Positions 20,153-31,109 of a stretch of DNA of 64,000 bases are shown here, piece after piece. The notes under the pieces were generated by a model, which saw only the letters and a list, made by a program, of their open reading frames with translations, did not search any database and had not been told where the DNA came from. The translations under genes and the position numbers were made by a program. Each line of letters opens with the position of its first letter. Position 1 is the stretch's first letter. This DNA is from JBQQPY01 sp052258065 (GTDB taxonomy: Bacteria; Pseudomonadota; Gammaproteobacteria; Enterobacterales; Enterobacteriaceae), in assembly GCA_052258065.1 (NCBI GenBank), contig JBQQPY010000002.1, positions 496,001 through 560,000 on the forward strand, given 5' to 3'.

Positions 20153-21437
20153 TCAAGGCCGCCATCGGCTTTTCAGATAGCTCACCGCGGCGGCAGTCTG
20201 CGGCCGATTAAGGTAGGTTTCTCTAAACAGAATGGTTCCATTAATCTCAGGTAATGCTTTGTTAATATCCAACTGTTTCTTCAACTCAGAGATCCCGTCC
20301 GCCACTCCCCAATCCGGTTCGGCTTTTGAGGGATTGCCTATTTTATAAAGCGCGATGCCTATATAGAGTTTAGTGTTGGTAGGGCGGACCACCTCCGACC
20401 ACCAATTGGCCAACACATCATACCGGACTAACTGCCGCTCTACCGGCCAATACAGCTGCGGAGCGATGTAGTCTAGTAGGTCCAGCCGCACCCACTGACG
20501 GGTATCTGCATAAGCGGCATCATAGGCAGGCCTACCGGATTGGGTAGCCGAACCGCGCGGATCATCTAGCTCGTTGCGCCAGACACCGGCGGGGCTGATG
20601 CCAAAGGCAACTCGTGCATTCAGCGATTTTATTACCTGAGAAACCTGCTGAATCATTAGCAAGGTATTGTTACGCCGCCAATCGGCTTTATTGCTAAAAG
20701 CATGTCCATACAGCCTGTAAGTAGCATCATCATTTAGCTGAGAGTCTAGGGTTTCATCATAAAAATAATCGTCGAATTGAATCCCATCTACAGGGTAACT
20801 TTTGACCAACTCGCTAACGACGCTAACAATCCAATTGCGCACCTCGGGTAGGCCAGGGTCAAGAACGTAGCGGCCGCTAGCGATGCGAATCCAGTCAGGA
20901 TCCAACGCATAAATGTTGTTAGGTGATGACCTAAGCGTGGCATTGAGCCCTGAAGCGGCTTCTGGCCGAGTGCTCAAGGTAAATCGGTAAGGATTGAGCC
21001 AGGCATGCACTTTAAGACCTCTTTTATGAGCTTGTGCAAGCATGAATGCCAGAGGATCATAGCCTGGATCCCGACCGACCGTTCCTGTAAGGACATCTGA
21101 CCAGGGTAACAGCTTAGAACGATAAAGCGCGCTGCCGTCAGGCTTGACTTGAAAAAAATTGTACTAATTCCAATACTGACCAGATTGTCTAACTTGGCTA
21201 CCAGCGCGCTTTTCTGCTGTCGTATCCGCTCTGCGTCATTGGGCGCATTAAGTGTCGATGGCTCTGGCCAATCAAGTCCGTAAAGGGTAGTCCACCAAAC
21301 ACCGCGCATCTCATACTCCTGGGGGTTGCAGATTAGGGAAAGAGGCGCTCCGTCGAATGTTTATCATTACAGCCAACCAGTAACCCTAGCCAAAAGAAGA
21401 TTATCATCCAACCCACTATTCTTTTGTCAATCCGCAC
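20153..21437 (-). pseudogene. digH: digH (yddW), divisome-associated glycosyl hydrolase lipoprotein, frameshifted
   Basis: DigH/YddW is an outer-membrane lipoprotein of the GHL10 (DUF187) family that cleaves denuded peptidoglycan glycans at the septum. The C-terminal 296 residues (from 21043) carry GLKVHAWLNPYRF, PVDGIQFDDYFYD, WRRNNT and FGISPAGVWRN as in E. coli. Upstream, MRGVWWTTLYGLDWP to GISTIFF is in another frame: the break is a T7 run on the coding strand (21158-21152), and an eighth T restores TIFFQVKPDGSAL. A further break near the C5 run before MRGVW separates a lipoprotein signal (GTG 21437, lipobox LVGC). At least two shifts exist, so it is more probably decaying than slippage-rescued. 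Confidence 0.85.
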
Positions 21438-21489
21438 TATTGTTTTCCTGATTCAAGGCATGAGAGTTATAAATTATGAGCTCAGCTAC

Positions 21490-22540
21490 CGGAGTAGAAG
21501 TTAAAATCCAAGCCAAAATTAATAATTTATACTATAGTTATTTTTTAAATATTAAATATTGTAATAAATTTTATAGACTGCAATAGAGTTTTACTAGCCA
21601 ATACTAATTGAAATAATTTCTAATTGTAGAGCAAAACATATCGGCGCAGTATGATCTTAAGCTATTGACCAGAATAGACATGTTGGCTTTACAATACATC
21701 CTCTATACGCCGATTAAATGGCGCAACTATACCATTCTTTTATGGGCATATCCGTGTTCTAAGACGTTGTTCTATATTAAGTATTGTAAATAAGCAGTCG
21801 AATTAATGTTTCCCGATAGTTGAGTATTTCGTAGCCCAAAAAAAACGATCTGTAAATTCTTTACGATTGTCTGTAAGTATCAGATAAAGAACCATGAGAT
21901 ATGCTTGACTAAGATTACAGAAGAAACGTTGTGCATTAGCTTCCGCCTTATCTTTGTAACGACGGATAAAACGCATTGATTCGTTGAATCTATGCCTAGG
22001 GAAATACAACTTCGTGAAGTTTCATTTAGCATTTGTAGAAGCTATTTCACATCAATATGCGGGTGGAGGTAAACAGATTAATAGCTTTAGGCTCTCTCTT
22101 TCATGTCACGCAAACGCCCTAATCTATGCCTGTGTAAACTGTAACCCAACCTAAGTCATGTCTGAATCAAGATACAGCGGGGTTCAAGAATTCACCTATG
22201 ACCGCGAACAGATTATCAAGTGTGGGGAGAAGCGTCCTTCCGCAGGGGAAAACCTCACGGCTTTCTGAGGAGGCGACAGCGTCGTCTGCAAACAAGAGGG
22301 AATATGACTATGATTCTCAGCACCATCTTGTTGTTGCTATTTAGAAACGCTCATCCAGAGATGCATCAGGCTTAGCCAAAGTAGATGCTGGATTGTTACT
22401 TGCCTGAAGAGCAGATCTGATTTTAGGTATTGTAGTTACCTGACCATGGAGTCTAATTATCATAATATTTTTTATTCAACTATATCTCTCAGCAGCTATT
22501 TTCCCATGAATGTGTCTATGCGCCGAGGATCCATTTAATG
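21490..22540 (-). mobile_element. IS481-family element, near full length, decayed
   Basis: Minus-strand fossil. A frame at 22009-21803 reads SMRFIRRYKDKAEANAQRFFCNLSQAYLMVLYLILTDNRKEFTDRFFWA, the IS481 DDE core; further on RFNRRIEDVL (about 21700) belongs to the conserved ERFNRRI region. The 5' end shows the IS481 start wording near 22480-22530. This is the best-preserved IS481 core in the window, but no complete frame remains. Confidence 0.75.
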
Positions 22541-22556
22541 AGCAGGGACAAAATAG

Positions 22557-23186
22557 TTACAGGCTCCAGCTATCTATTTTTAATTTAATGCGGCTGTCAT
22601 CATGGCGTAATTCCAGATTCGACGGCAACACCGGCACAGCATCGTCGTAATAGCCCTTGTAGGTCACGGTCCAGCACTGCCCATTGTGGTTATAATTTAT
22701 CTGGCGCAGATAGCCGCGGGCATCGAGGGTCAAATCGGTAGCATCGCCCGGCAGACCAAGCATCCATTGGCGCAGGTCGTTAAGGGGGATAGACATGCCG
22801 GTCAGCTTCTGGAGCATCATCTCGGGGTCTTCGCCAACATAGCGCTTTCCTTGATTATTAAAGAACTGTGCTACACCTGCCTGAACATTGAGAACCATCT
22901 CCGTGCTGCCAAGCGGATTGGTCAAAAGCAATCGGTAGCAATCAGCGCTGGTTTGCTGCCAGTTAAAATGCGCGTAAACTTTTTGCTCCTTGGAAAGATA
23001 GGCGAAGGTTCCGCGTGTCTGATAACGGGTGAGCATAGTGAGCATCGCGACTGATTTTTGATGCCTTCGCCATTCGGGCAAGGCTTGGCTTTTGTCCAGG
23101 CCGAAAGGCGTATAAACACTACAGGCAGCTAGCAGCAGACTGGCAAGCGGCAGCAAACGAAAAACGGCGCAATTCCGCTCTGGCAT
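22557..23186 (-). CDS. lolB: Outer-membrane lipoprotein receptor LolB
   Basis: LolB takes lipoproteins from LolA and inserts them into the outer membrane. It has 209 residues (207 in E. coli). The signal peptide FRLLPLASLLLAAC ends in a good lipobox with Cys at residue 22. Conserved blocks follow: YQTRGTFAYLSKEQKVYAHFNWQQT, YRLLLTNPLGSTEM, KLTGMSIPLNDLRQWMLGLPGDATD. Intact. In enterobacteria it is divergent from hemA, and so it is here, but 2.4 kb of IS debris has been wedged between the two starts. Its ispE neighbour downstream is absent. Its presence implies that an outer membrane with lipoproteins is maintained. Confidence 0.97.
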   Translation of the reverse strand: MPERNCAVFRLLPLASLLLAACSVYTPFGLDKSQALPEWRRHQKSVAMLTMLTRYQTRGTFAYLSKEQKVYAHFNWQQTSADCYRLLLTNPLGSTEMVLNVQAGVAQFFNNQGKRYVGEDPEMMLQKLTGMSIPLNDLRQWMLGLPGDATDLTLDARGYLRQINYNHNGQCWTVTYKGYYDDAVPVLPSNLELRHDDSRIKLKIDSWSL

Positions 23187-23252
23187 GACTTCAACGTCCT
23201 TAAATATAGCGGGATAAACGGCGTTCTTTCACGCTAACGCGGAGGTGATCAT

Positions 23253-24301
23253 TAGAGCACTTTTCATCTATCATCTTCGCTTATATCCCACTGAGACAAA
23301 ATTATCCCAATCGTTATAGGAAATTAACTCAATAGCTTCAGCAATTAAATGCTACAGAGAATCAATGGTTCTTTCTGCAGCTTTTCTAATCAATTATTTC
23401 AGTTTAGACAGCGTCATCTCGATAGGATTTAAATCCGGAGAATGCGGCGGAAGATAAAAATTGCATCTTTAGTCTGCATAGCTTCTCGCACACAATCAAC
23501 TTTATAAGTAGCTACATTTTTCATTATCACGACATTTCCTGGTACACGTTTAGAGAAAAGCACTTGTTCTCAATAATCAAAGACAGCATATTCGTTCATG
23601 TTTATAGCTAGTTGCACTTAATCCAGATAGAGGTATCACTCGTAGTGAGCTTCATCGTTTCTCAGTTAGCATAATGAGCATAGGAGGAGCATAGTTGCCC
23701 TCATCTATATTTAAACTTATCTAGTTCAGCTATTTTGCTTACTGATATTTATCATTGTTACCATTTTATCAATGATAATCCGCTTCTCTACTGAAAAATA
23801 TAAAATTTCTTCAGACCATAATTTGCGCGCATAAACTACATCATTGCACTCCTGTTCATGGGTATATTCGGTCTTTTTTGCCGTTATTATAAGACACTAA
23901 AAAAGCCTGATAAAGTGAAAAGGCTCGCTTGATTGCTGACAGTACTTTTCATAGAAAGCTATATTTCAGAAAAGATTAGATCATAAAACTTATCAATATT
24001 CGTCTGAATAAAATCAGAATATGCATCAATTTTTTAACCTGAGATTCAAATTTCTTCTAGGTTTATAGTTATAACTTCCTATCTCACAGAATTTCTTACT
24101 GAAACGAGGCGCAGTAGAAAAGCTTATTTGATATCTATTTCCCACTGCACGTGAAGAGATACCTGCCTTAATCAGTCTGATTATTCAGTATCTTAAGTGC
24201 TTACTGTAAAAGTATACCATTTAGATCTTAGAGAAAACAAGTAGCTACAAAATATAGATAAATGACTATTTAACAAACTAGAATAGATGAAAATTACTCT
24301 A
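23253..24301 (-). mobile_element. IS630-A, full length, both terminal repeats, decayed
   Basis: Reference copy for family A: 1049 bases including flanking TA on both sides. Left repeat GAGCACTTTTCATCTA (23255-23270), right repeat TAGATGAAAATTACTC (24284-24299), inverted with two mismatches. The transposase reads on minus, with stops and shifts throughout. The IS630 identity comes from the DDE region and the terminal DLNPI-FPKLK stretch. Confidence 0.8.
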
Positions 24302-24464
24302 GCCTTAATGGCTTTATTTTATACGATTATAGATTATACACCATAACTGAAAGAAAGTGCGGTATGGATTTTCTTACACCTGTAAATCAAGTAAAATTCG
24401 AAAAGAAGATAATCATCTTAACGCTTGCACCGCTCATTCCGCAATTAAATTAGGCGCTTGATTC

Positions 24465-24885
24465 CAGATTATTATATAAAGTCTCGTCGCACCAATTTAT
24501 TCATGATAAGAGCGCTACTGAGAGATATAGTTGATGGAGAAATATAATGATAATTAGACTGCATAGAGCTATAAGACTTAAGAGTAGCTTTTCAGGTAAG
24601 CAACGAGCCAGCATCTACTTTGCCTAAGAGGAATACTAACTTTGAACTGACTGTTTCTAAATGGTAAAATAAGATAGCATCGAAGACAATAAGCAAATTC
24701 TCCATCGTTTTCAGACGACGCCGTCACCCGCTCAGGAAGCGATCGCTGTTTACGCAGGGATGGATTAGAGAGTTTTCGTGACATGAAAAAGAAATCACTC
24801 AAATCTAAGAAAAAGCGTTTAAAATATATGAGCCTGGTTACCTGCATCTTGATGTTAAATATCTTCTAGAAATACCAAATGAAAC
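24465..24885 (+). mobile_element. IS481 5' fragment
   Basis: It begins with the IS481 5' wording (ATTATTATATAAAGTCTCGTCG) and runs through the N-terminal region (GTTTACGCAGG-ATGGATTAGAGAGTTT) to CATCTTGATGTTAAATATCTTCTAGAAATACC, the DxKYLPxM region of the transposase. The rest is absent. Confidence 0.6.
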
Positions 24886-25425
24886 CTAGCGATTAAGAAA
24901 AATTTGTCAGTTGTGCCGCGCTCGTGCTTTCCCGAGTGCTTAATGCCCAGATAAGCATCATTAATTTCGATACGCCTAGATGGCCTCTCACATTAGGCTC
25001 AAGCATGGACTGTAGAATTTCATGAGCTGTGAATTTTATTCTTGAGCTTGCAGGCTGCCTTATAGCTGACATCCAACTCGCGAGACAGCTGTAATGTTAC
25101 ACTACCATCTTTACGTTGAGTCAAAAATTAGCTTGCAAGCAACCATACCGTTAACGCTAGATGCATAGCATGTAATATAGTCTTGGCTGTGAGTGAAACT
25201 TGATGATCGTAACAATACTGATGGTAGACACCACGGGTGAATAGGAAGTCAGTAATCTTGTCGCAAGCAGAGCTGAGAAAATTCTTCGGCCAGGGTAGCT
25301 TACGCAATGCTTGATTGCATGCAGTTTGAGAAACTCTAGCAAAGACAAAGCATTCTTAAACTGAATAAAACTCAAAGCTATGAGAGCAGCTCCTAGCAAA
25401 TTTTCGATTTTCAATATAACTCAAT
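24885..25425 (-). mobile_element. IS1595-family transposase remnant
   Basis: Read on minus with shifts: MKIENLL at 25414, then CNQALRKLPWPKNF, FTRGVYHQYCYDHQVSLTAKTILH, FLTQRKDGSVTLQLSRELDVSYKAACKLKNKI, and RIEINDAYLGIKHSGKHERG. The zinc-ribbon-like start, the QLSRELxVSYKTAW helix and the DDAYLGG motif are typical of IS1595/ISXO2-type transposases. Several frameshifts and stops. Confidence 0.75.
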
Positions 25426-25545
25426 CGTTCTAAATTCATAAAACAGTCTAACCATCTATATTATTAAATATAAATACTTTATTTATGATTTCCTATTTTT
25501 TCGGTAAGATGAAAAAAAGAAAAATTAGCTGCGGAATAATAGTCA
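25426..25545 (+). repeat. AT-rich terminal module, E type, directly upstream of hemA
   Basis: It contains TTTATGATTTCCTATTTTTTCGG, AAGATGAAAAAAAGAAAAATTAGCTGCGGAATAAT. The same wording occurs at 2985-3060 and 61860-61945. It follows the start of the IS1595 transposase above and so may be that element's terminus. It stops about 25 bases before the hemA ATG. Confidence 0.5.
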
Positions 25546-25567
25546 CAATACTCTGTAACCTGAATTC

Positions 25568-26828
25568 ATGACATTGCTCGTACTCGGCATCAATCACAAA
25601 ACAGCGCCGATCGCTTTGCGCGAACGGGTAGTGTTCTCGCCCGATACTCTCGACGAGGCAGTAGGCAGCTTGCTTGCACAACCGCTAGTGCATGGCGGCG
25701 TCGTGCTTTCTACCTGCAACCGTACCGAGTTGTACCTGAGTGTAGAACAACAGGCCGACTTAGAGGATGTGCTGGTGCGTTGGCTATCCGACTATCACCA
25801 GCTTGAGCACGACGAGGTGCGAAAGAGTCTTTATTGGTATCTCGGTGTCTCTGCCGTCAGTCATCTGATGCGCGTCGCCAGTGGCTTAGACTCGCTGGTG
25901 CTCGGCGAGCCACAAATCTTCGGACAGGTTAAGAGAGCGTTTGCCGAATCCCGACGTGGACAGGGGCTGTCAGTAGATTTAGAGCGATTGTTTCAGAAAT
26001 CCTTCTCGGTTGCTAAACGGGTGCGCACCGAAACCAATATTGGTTCACACGCGGTCTCGGTAGCGTTTGCCGCCTGTATAATGGCGCGGCAAATATTTGA
26101 ATCGCTGGCTGAGGTGACAGTGCTCTTGGTAGGTGCCGGCGAAATGATTAAACTAGTAGCGCGACATCTACGCGAGTATAAAGTAAAGCGGCTGCTCATT
26201 GCCAATCGCACACGTGATCGGGCGCAGCGGCTGGCAGAAGAAGTGAGTGCTAACGTCATCAGTCTCGCAGAAATTGATGGCCAATTGGGTGAAGCCGATA
26301 TTATTATTACCTCTACCGCCAGTACGCTGCCGATTATCAGTAAAGAAATGGTAGAACGAGCTTTAAAACAACGACGCCATCAGCCCATGCTGCTGGTAGA
26401 TATCGCTGTACCACGCGATATTGAATCCGAGGTGGGGAAGTTATCCGACGCCTATTTATATACAGTAGACGATCTACAGACTATCATTAAAAAATCTGGC
26501 TCAACGTAAACATGCTGCGGTGCTGGCCGAAGCCATAGTCACACAGGAAAGTCTAGATTTCATGGGTTGGCTAAGCAGCCAATCGGCGGTGGCGGCGATC
26601 CGTGATTACCGCACCCAGGCGGATAGTCTGCGGGCAGAATTTGAAGTCCGCGCGCTGGCGGCGTTACGCCTCGGCACTGACCCTGAACAAGTAGTGAAAG
26701 AGATGGCGCACAAGCTGACAAACCGTCTCATTCACGCACCCACTAAAGCGCTGCAGCAGGCCGCCTGCGAAGGCGACGTTGAGCGATTATACATTTTGTG
26801 CGACGGTCTCGGACTAAACACGCACTAA
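25568..26828 (+). CDS. hemA: Glutamyl-tRNA reductase, frameshift at an A6 run
   Basis: First enzyme of C5 haem synthesis: reduces Glu-tRNA to glutamate-1-semialdehyde. The first 313 residues hold the catalytic Cys in LSTCNRTELYLS (about residue 50), the NADPH-binding LLVGAGEMIKLVARHL and IANRTRDRAQRLAEE. The frame then breaks at A6 (26489-26494) after DDLQTIIKK. The remaining 110 residues (LAQRKHAAVLAEAIV to LCDGLGLN) are intact in another frame and hold the C-terminal dimerisation domain (LTNRLIHAPTKALQQAA). Eight or five As would restore it; eight fits the E. coli spacing best. An ATG at about 25568 is preceded by IS-derived sequence, so transcription of hemA-prfA-prmC may start in the IS end. 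Confidence 0.9.
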
Positions 26829-26853
26829 AACACATAAGGTAAATACAGCACGT

Positions 26854-27936
26854 ATGAGATCCTCAATAGTCGCTAAATTGGAAGCGTTGCAAGAGCACCG
26901 CGAAGAAGTAGAAGTCCTGCTCGGCGATCCCCGCGTCATTTCCGATCAGGCACGTTTGCGCGCACTGTCGAAGGAATACGCGCACTTATCTGATGTGACT
27001 AACTGTTTTCAGCGCTGGCGTCAAGTCCAAGAAGCTATCCATAGCGCCGAGCATCTTTCGCAGGATCCGGAAATGCGCAATATGGCACAAGAGGAGCTGC
27101 AGTCCTCTCGCGCCAACCTGGAACAGTTAGCGAAGCAGCTTCAGGTGCTTCTGCTGCCGAAAGATCCCGACGATGAACGCGGTTGCTTCCTGGAAATGCG
27201 TGCTGGTACCGGCGGCGATGAGGCGGCACTGTTCGCGGGCGATTTGTTTCGTATGTATAGCCGTTTTGCCGAGATCCGCGGCTGGAAGGCAGAGATCGTC
27301 AGCGCCAGTTACGGAGAACATGGCGGCTTCAAAGAAGCTATCGCCGCCGTGTCTTATGAAGGCGCTTACGGCCTGCTTAAATTTGAATCCGGCGGCCATC
27401 GCGTGCAACGGGTACCTGAAACGGAATCCCAGGGGCGAATCCACACGTCGACCTGCACCGTAGCGGTCATACCACAGATCCCAGAAGCGGAACTTCCAGC
27501 AATCAACGCTGCCGATCTGCGCATCGATACTTTCCGCTCCTCTGGCGCGGGCGGTCAGCACGTTAATACCACCGACTCTGCTATCCGCATTATCCATCTT
27601 CCCACCGGGCTGGTGGTAGAATGCCAAGACGAACGCTCCCAACACAAGAATAAAGCTAAGGCCCTCGCGGTGCTGGGGGCGCGTTTGCGCGCCGCTGAAA
27701 TCCAGCGCCGGCAGCAGAAAGAGTCCTCGACTCGGCGGAACTTACTGGGCAGTGGCGAGCGCTCCGATCGCATTCGCACCTACAACTTTCCACAAGGGCG
27801 GGTGACCGATCACCGTATCGGCTTAACGCTGTACCGGCTGGAGGAAATTATCGAAGGCAAGCTCGATATGTTAATCCAACACATTATGCAGGAGCATCAG
27901 GCCGATCAACTCGCCGCGTTGTCTGAGACACCCTAA
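26854..27936 (+). CDS. prfA: Peptide chain release factor 1
   Basis: Recognises UAA and UAG stop codons and triggers peptide release. It has 360 residues, equal to E. coli. Domain 2 has the codon-recognition loop in RVQRVPETESQGRIHTST (PET at the PxT position), and domain 3 has the catalytic GGQ in SSGAGGQHVNTTDSAIR (about 233-235). Intact. It begins 25 bases after hemA and overlaps prmC by one base (TAATG), so hemA-prfA-prmC is one operon. An intact prfA together with in-frame TAA in spoT means readthrough there should be inefficient. Confidence 0.98.
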   Translation: MRSSIVAKLEALQEHREEVEVLLGDPRVISDQARLRALSKEYAHLSDVTNCFQRWRQVQEAIHSAEHLSQDPEMRNMAQEELQSSRANLEQLAKQLQVLLLPKDPDDERGCFLEMRAGTGGDEAALFAGDLFRMYSRFAEIRGWKAEIVSASYGEHGGFKEAIAAVSYEGAYGLLKFESGGHRVQRVPETESQGRIHTSTCTVAVIPQIPEAELPAINAADLRIDTFRSSGAGGQHVNTTDSAIRIIHLPTGLVVECQDERSQHKNKAKALAVLGARLRAAEIQRRQQKESSTRRNLLGSGERSDRIRTYNFPQGRVTDHRIGLTLYRLEEIIEGKLDMLIQHIMQEHQADQLAALSETP

Positions 27937-28847
27937 TGACTTGGGAGCAATGGTTCACGCAAGCTGCGGCTCGCCTACGCGCATCATCAAGCCCCAGTGC
28001 CAAGCGCGATGCCGAAATCCTGCTGGTGCAGGTGACGAAAACGACCCGAGTTCGGCTACTGGCTTTCGGCGAAACCCCACTAACAGATACTCAGCGCACT
28101 ACGCTTGAGAGGCTTCTCACTCGTCGAGAACGGGGTGAGCCCGTGGCTTATATTACGGGTGAACGTGAATTTTGGTCCCTGCGCTTACGCGTATCAACCG
28201 ACACCTTGATTCCACGACCTGATACGGAATGTTTAGTCCAACGCGCGCTGGAGCTATTGCCATCCGCCCGCGCCGAGGTGCTGGATTTAGGCACTGGCAG
28301 CGGCAACATCGCGCTGGCGCTTTCCTCGGAACGGCCTGCGTGGCGGATAACCGGCATCGATCGCTCGCCCGGTGCCGTGTCGCTCGCCCGTAATAATGCC
28401 ATCCGCCTAGGACTAAACAATGTATACTTCCATGAAAGTGACTGGTTTCAAGCATTACAGGCGAAACAGTATAGTCTTATTGTGAGCAATCCACCTTACA
28501 TTAAAGCAGAAGATCCTCATCTGGCACAGGGCGACGTGCGTTTCGAGCCGCGCAGCGCCTTGGTCGCGGAAGAGGATGGGCTCAAAGATTTAGCCGTGAT
28601 TTGCCGCGAAGCGGGATCGCATTTATTGCCCAACGGCTGGTTGCTTCTCGAGCATGGCTGGCGCCAAGGGCCGGCTGTGCGCGCCCTGCTCGCAGATGCA
28701 GGCTTTCGCCAGACTGCTACTCTGCGTGATTACGGCGACAATGAGCGCGTGAGCCAGGGACAGCAATGCTGGAGCTACAAAAAGATAGCTGATAACCAGG
28801 GTGAGGAAGACCCACCAACAGCTTATCCCACGTTCCATTCATCTTAG
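27936..28847 (+). CDS. prmC: Release factor glutamine methyltransferase, with C-terminal extension
   Basis: Methylates the Gln of the GGQ motif in RF1 and RF2, using SAM. It has 303 residues; the E. coli enzyme has 277. SAM motif I is VLDLGTGSGNIALALSSERP (about 109-128) and the substrate-binding NPPY reads LIVSNPPYIKAEDPHL. The conserved end DYGDNERV is followed by about 26 extra residues (SQGQQCWSYKK to FHSS) not usual in the family, probably from loss of the original stop codon. Its start overlaps the prfA stop. The extension may be harmless. The functional pairing with prfA is clear. Confidence 0.96.
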   Translation: MTWEQWFTQAAARLRASSSPSAKRDAEILLVQVTKTTRVRLLAFGETPLTDTQRTTLERLLTRRERGEPVAYITGEREFWSLRLRVSTDTLIPRPDTECLVQRALELLPSARAEVLDLGTGSGNIALALSSERPAWRITGIDRSPGAVSLARNNAIRLGLNNVYFHESDWFQALQAKQYSLIVSNPPYIKAEDPHLAQGDVRFEPRSALVAEEDGLKDLAVICREAGSHLLPNGWLLLEHGWRQGPAVRALLADAGFRQTATLRDYGDNERVSQGQQCWSYKKIADNQGEEDPPTAYPTFHSS

Positions 28848-28959
28848 CGCTATTTTTCTCCGTCCACCCTCAAGTGCCTGTTATAAGTACAATTGCTGAT
28901 TTAAATACAATGCCCTGAAAATCATCCCGCTTTACCGAGACATCAAACTCTTTAGGGCA

Positions 28960-29440
28960 AGGTTAAGAGGGTGCGAACTAACCTACTAGATTTTGATTTT
29001 CGTAAGTGCGTGAGATCGTGCCACATCGCATTCTTTCGTAGGGATGTGATGACTTAAAATATATTCTTTTACTACGTCCAGCGATGCCAGACTACATAAC
29101 ATAATGCAATAAGATGGCGATTCAAAATGATTGCCCGACAGTATATAGTTTTAACTCGCTCCCTAAACTTACGACGAATCATGTAGGCTTACTTTCTTTT
29201 TAACTTACTGACAAGATTAGATATCGCTATTTTCGAGTGCACTAAAATCATCATGTAGAAGTGATCATCTTTACCGCTGAAATCCAGCAATACGAAATCT
29301 ATCTTTTCGCAGGTCTCTGTTATAATCTTTTAGAGCGTATAAGCATTCTTTCAGTGAAGACATTTCAGTGGTATTTTCAGAAAATAGAAAGTGTATTTTT
29401 AAAAAATTGCGGCGGATGCTTCACTCTCAGATTTTAACTT
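28960..29440 (-). mobile_element. IS200/IS605-like tnpA remnant
   Basis: Read on minus with shifts: FTERMLIRSKRL, then GKDDHFYMMILVHSKIAISNLVSKLKRK, AYMIRRKFRERVKTIYCRAIILNRHLIALCYVV, then a short tail. This follows the order of Y1 transposases of IS200/IS605 (GKxDHVHLLI, PKxAISxLVxxLKxxSSRxxRxxF, W-S-SYxxASxGG). The HUH first His is replaced and the catalytic Tyr region is beyond a stop. The only copy of this type that I recognised. Confidence 0.6.
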
Positions 29441-29980
29441 CATACTAGATTGATATTGTCTTTACATCCTATTATAATCTGACAGAATAATTAAAATAGT
29501 ATTAACAATACTAAACAATATAGAGAGAAAGCAACACAAGTTCTAGTCCAGACAAAAAGCGCGTCACCCTCCGGCGCGCCGAAGGCAAGACCGCAGTCTC
29601 TAACCTCAGAAGAAAATATAGAAGTAGTCCGCATCAAAAAGGAGAAGTAGTAGATTAGGCAACGTAAGCAGAATGATAAACTGCTAAAGCTAGATGAAGA
29701 CTTCAGGCTTGCAAAAAAGGCCAGAGCCTTTCGGGCTAAAGAAATTTTAGCTGCTAGCGGACTTCAACTGGCGCCCGAAAAGGCATAAAAAGATGCTGAT
29801 AATCTCGGCTTATCGCGTTAATCTAACGCGCTTTCAAAAGCTGATGTTAATTCTGTGGCCGACTTTTACTCGTGTTATTTAAAATGTAATCTGGAGTGAA
29901 AAGTGTGACGAAGAGCGATATTACTGCATTTTTACCCCCAATGTTTACCAGTAAGCACTTCTGCGTTACTAGACCAAACT
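29441..29980. other. Unassigned stretch with a short basic reading
   Basis: About 29540-29790 on plus reads SASPSGAPKARPQSLTSEENIEVVRIKKEK, then after two stops RQRKQNDKLLKLDEDFRLAKKARAFRAKEILAASGLQLAPEKA. It is lysine- and arginine-rich and helical, with stops, and looks like a small DNA-binding or IS-encoded protein. I do not recognise it. Confidence 0.3.
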
Positions 29981-29984
29981 ACAG

Positions 29985-30390
29985 CAGAATTCAAGAATAT
30001 AGATTGCCTTTATATGCTCAAAATAGCCATTTATCTATATGCTATAGAAAATTTTCTCTAAGGTCTAAATGGTATCTTCTTCAGCGAGAATTTAAGATCT
30101 CGAATAATAGGATTGATTAAGGCGCGCAGATCTTCATATGAAGCAACGCATAGATATCAAATAGGCTTAATCTTCTTTATCTTCTATATCTTTTTCTATA
30201 TTCACTAGATTGAAATCCTATCTAATTTTCATCTCCTAAGCTAAAATCACTGCTCAGAAAAGCTATAAAAAGAACCATCGATTTACTTTCGAATACAATT
30301 TCTTAAACTATTCAGTTAATTTTTAGAAAATTACTACGATTCTTATCGCAGCTGGATATAAACCAGAATAGATAAAAAGGACTCTACCTT
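29985..30390 (+). mobile_element. Internally deleted IS630-A (MITE-like, about 0.4 kb)
   Basis: Only the first roughly 150 and last roughly 220 bases of family A are present, ending in a right repeat AGATAAAAAGGACTCTA. The deletion joins the CCTATTTGAT-type sequence (5' part of the transposase) to the TTCTTTAT region near its end. The copy at 49936-50325 appears to have the same junction. Confidence 0.6.
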
Positions 30391-30399
30391 AGATCGCTG

Positions 30400-31015
30400 T
30401 TTAAACAAAAATATATTAGCTCACCGATGTAACTATAAAAGTGTGGTATGGTCGAGTAATTTAATTAGCGTATAGAAGATGTGCCATAAAATTACAATCA
30501 CTATTCTTGTGAAGAGCTTCAGATCACACTGTATCAATATGTCTAACTCTACCATCAGGGCTTTCCTTAATCATTGTCACTACCGATTTAAATCGGATCT
30601 ATCTCTGATAATTAAATCCTTATTTAACAAGGAAACTAACGAAAATAATCTTGGATATTTAAAATAAATAATACACTTCAACAAGTAACCATAAGTCTAT
30701 CCATATACGCAATCTTTACATTGCAAAATGCAAAGCAGGATCCTGATGCGGTTTACAAGTCTATGCCAGTCAGCACAGTTCGCTTCGATTATATATCGAT
30801 GCGCAGAAACTTTAGATCGCGTTTACAAGCACTTTTCACGCCTTGCATGCTTTTTCCATAATCGCATACCTATAATCACAGCTTTAACAAAAAACTATCT
30901 TAGTTACTAGTATTTATTATTTATTAAAAAATACTGAAAAATCAGTATTAGGTAGTAAAACTTTATTGCAGTCTATGAAATATTTGTACAAAATTAAACC
31001 TAAATTATTAAAAAA
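30400..31015 (+). mobile_element. IS481 3' fragment, split by about 350 bases
   Basis: About 30420-30560 reads CRRCNYKSVVWSSNLI, EEDVP-NYNHYSCEELQITLYQYV in shifted frames, the C-terminal part of IS481 transposases. The last part (GTAGTAAAACTTTATTGCAGTCTATGAA, 30944-31015) has the ASKTPLQSMK end. Between them (30570-30930) lies other sequence related to a stretch at 46000-46130. Confidence 0.5.
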
Positions 31016-31109
31016 AAACCGCACTACCTTCCGGGATTTAATACCGATTACATGTTATTTTGCGGGTTAACCACGGCGAAAACTAAAGCTTAAAGCTTAA
31101 GGGATCATG

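Noticed and set aside
27127..27645. 172-residue minus-strand frame inside prfA
   Set aside because: Antisense shadow of the GGQ domain of RF1.
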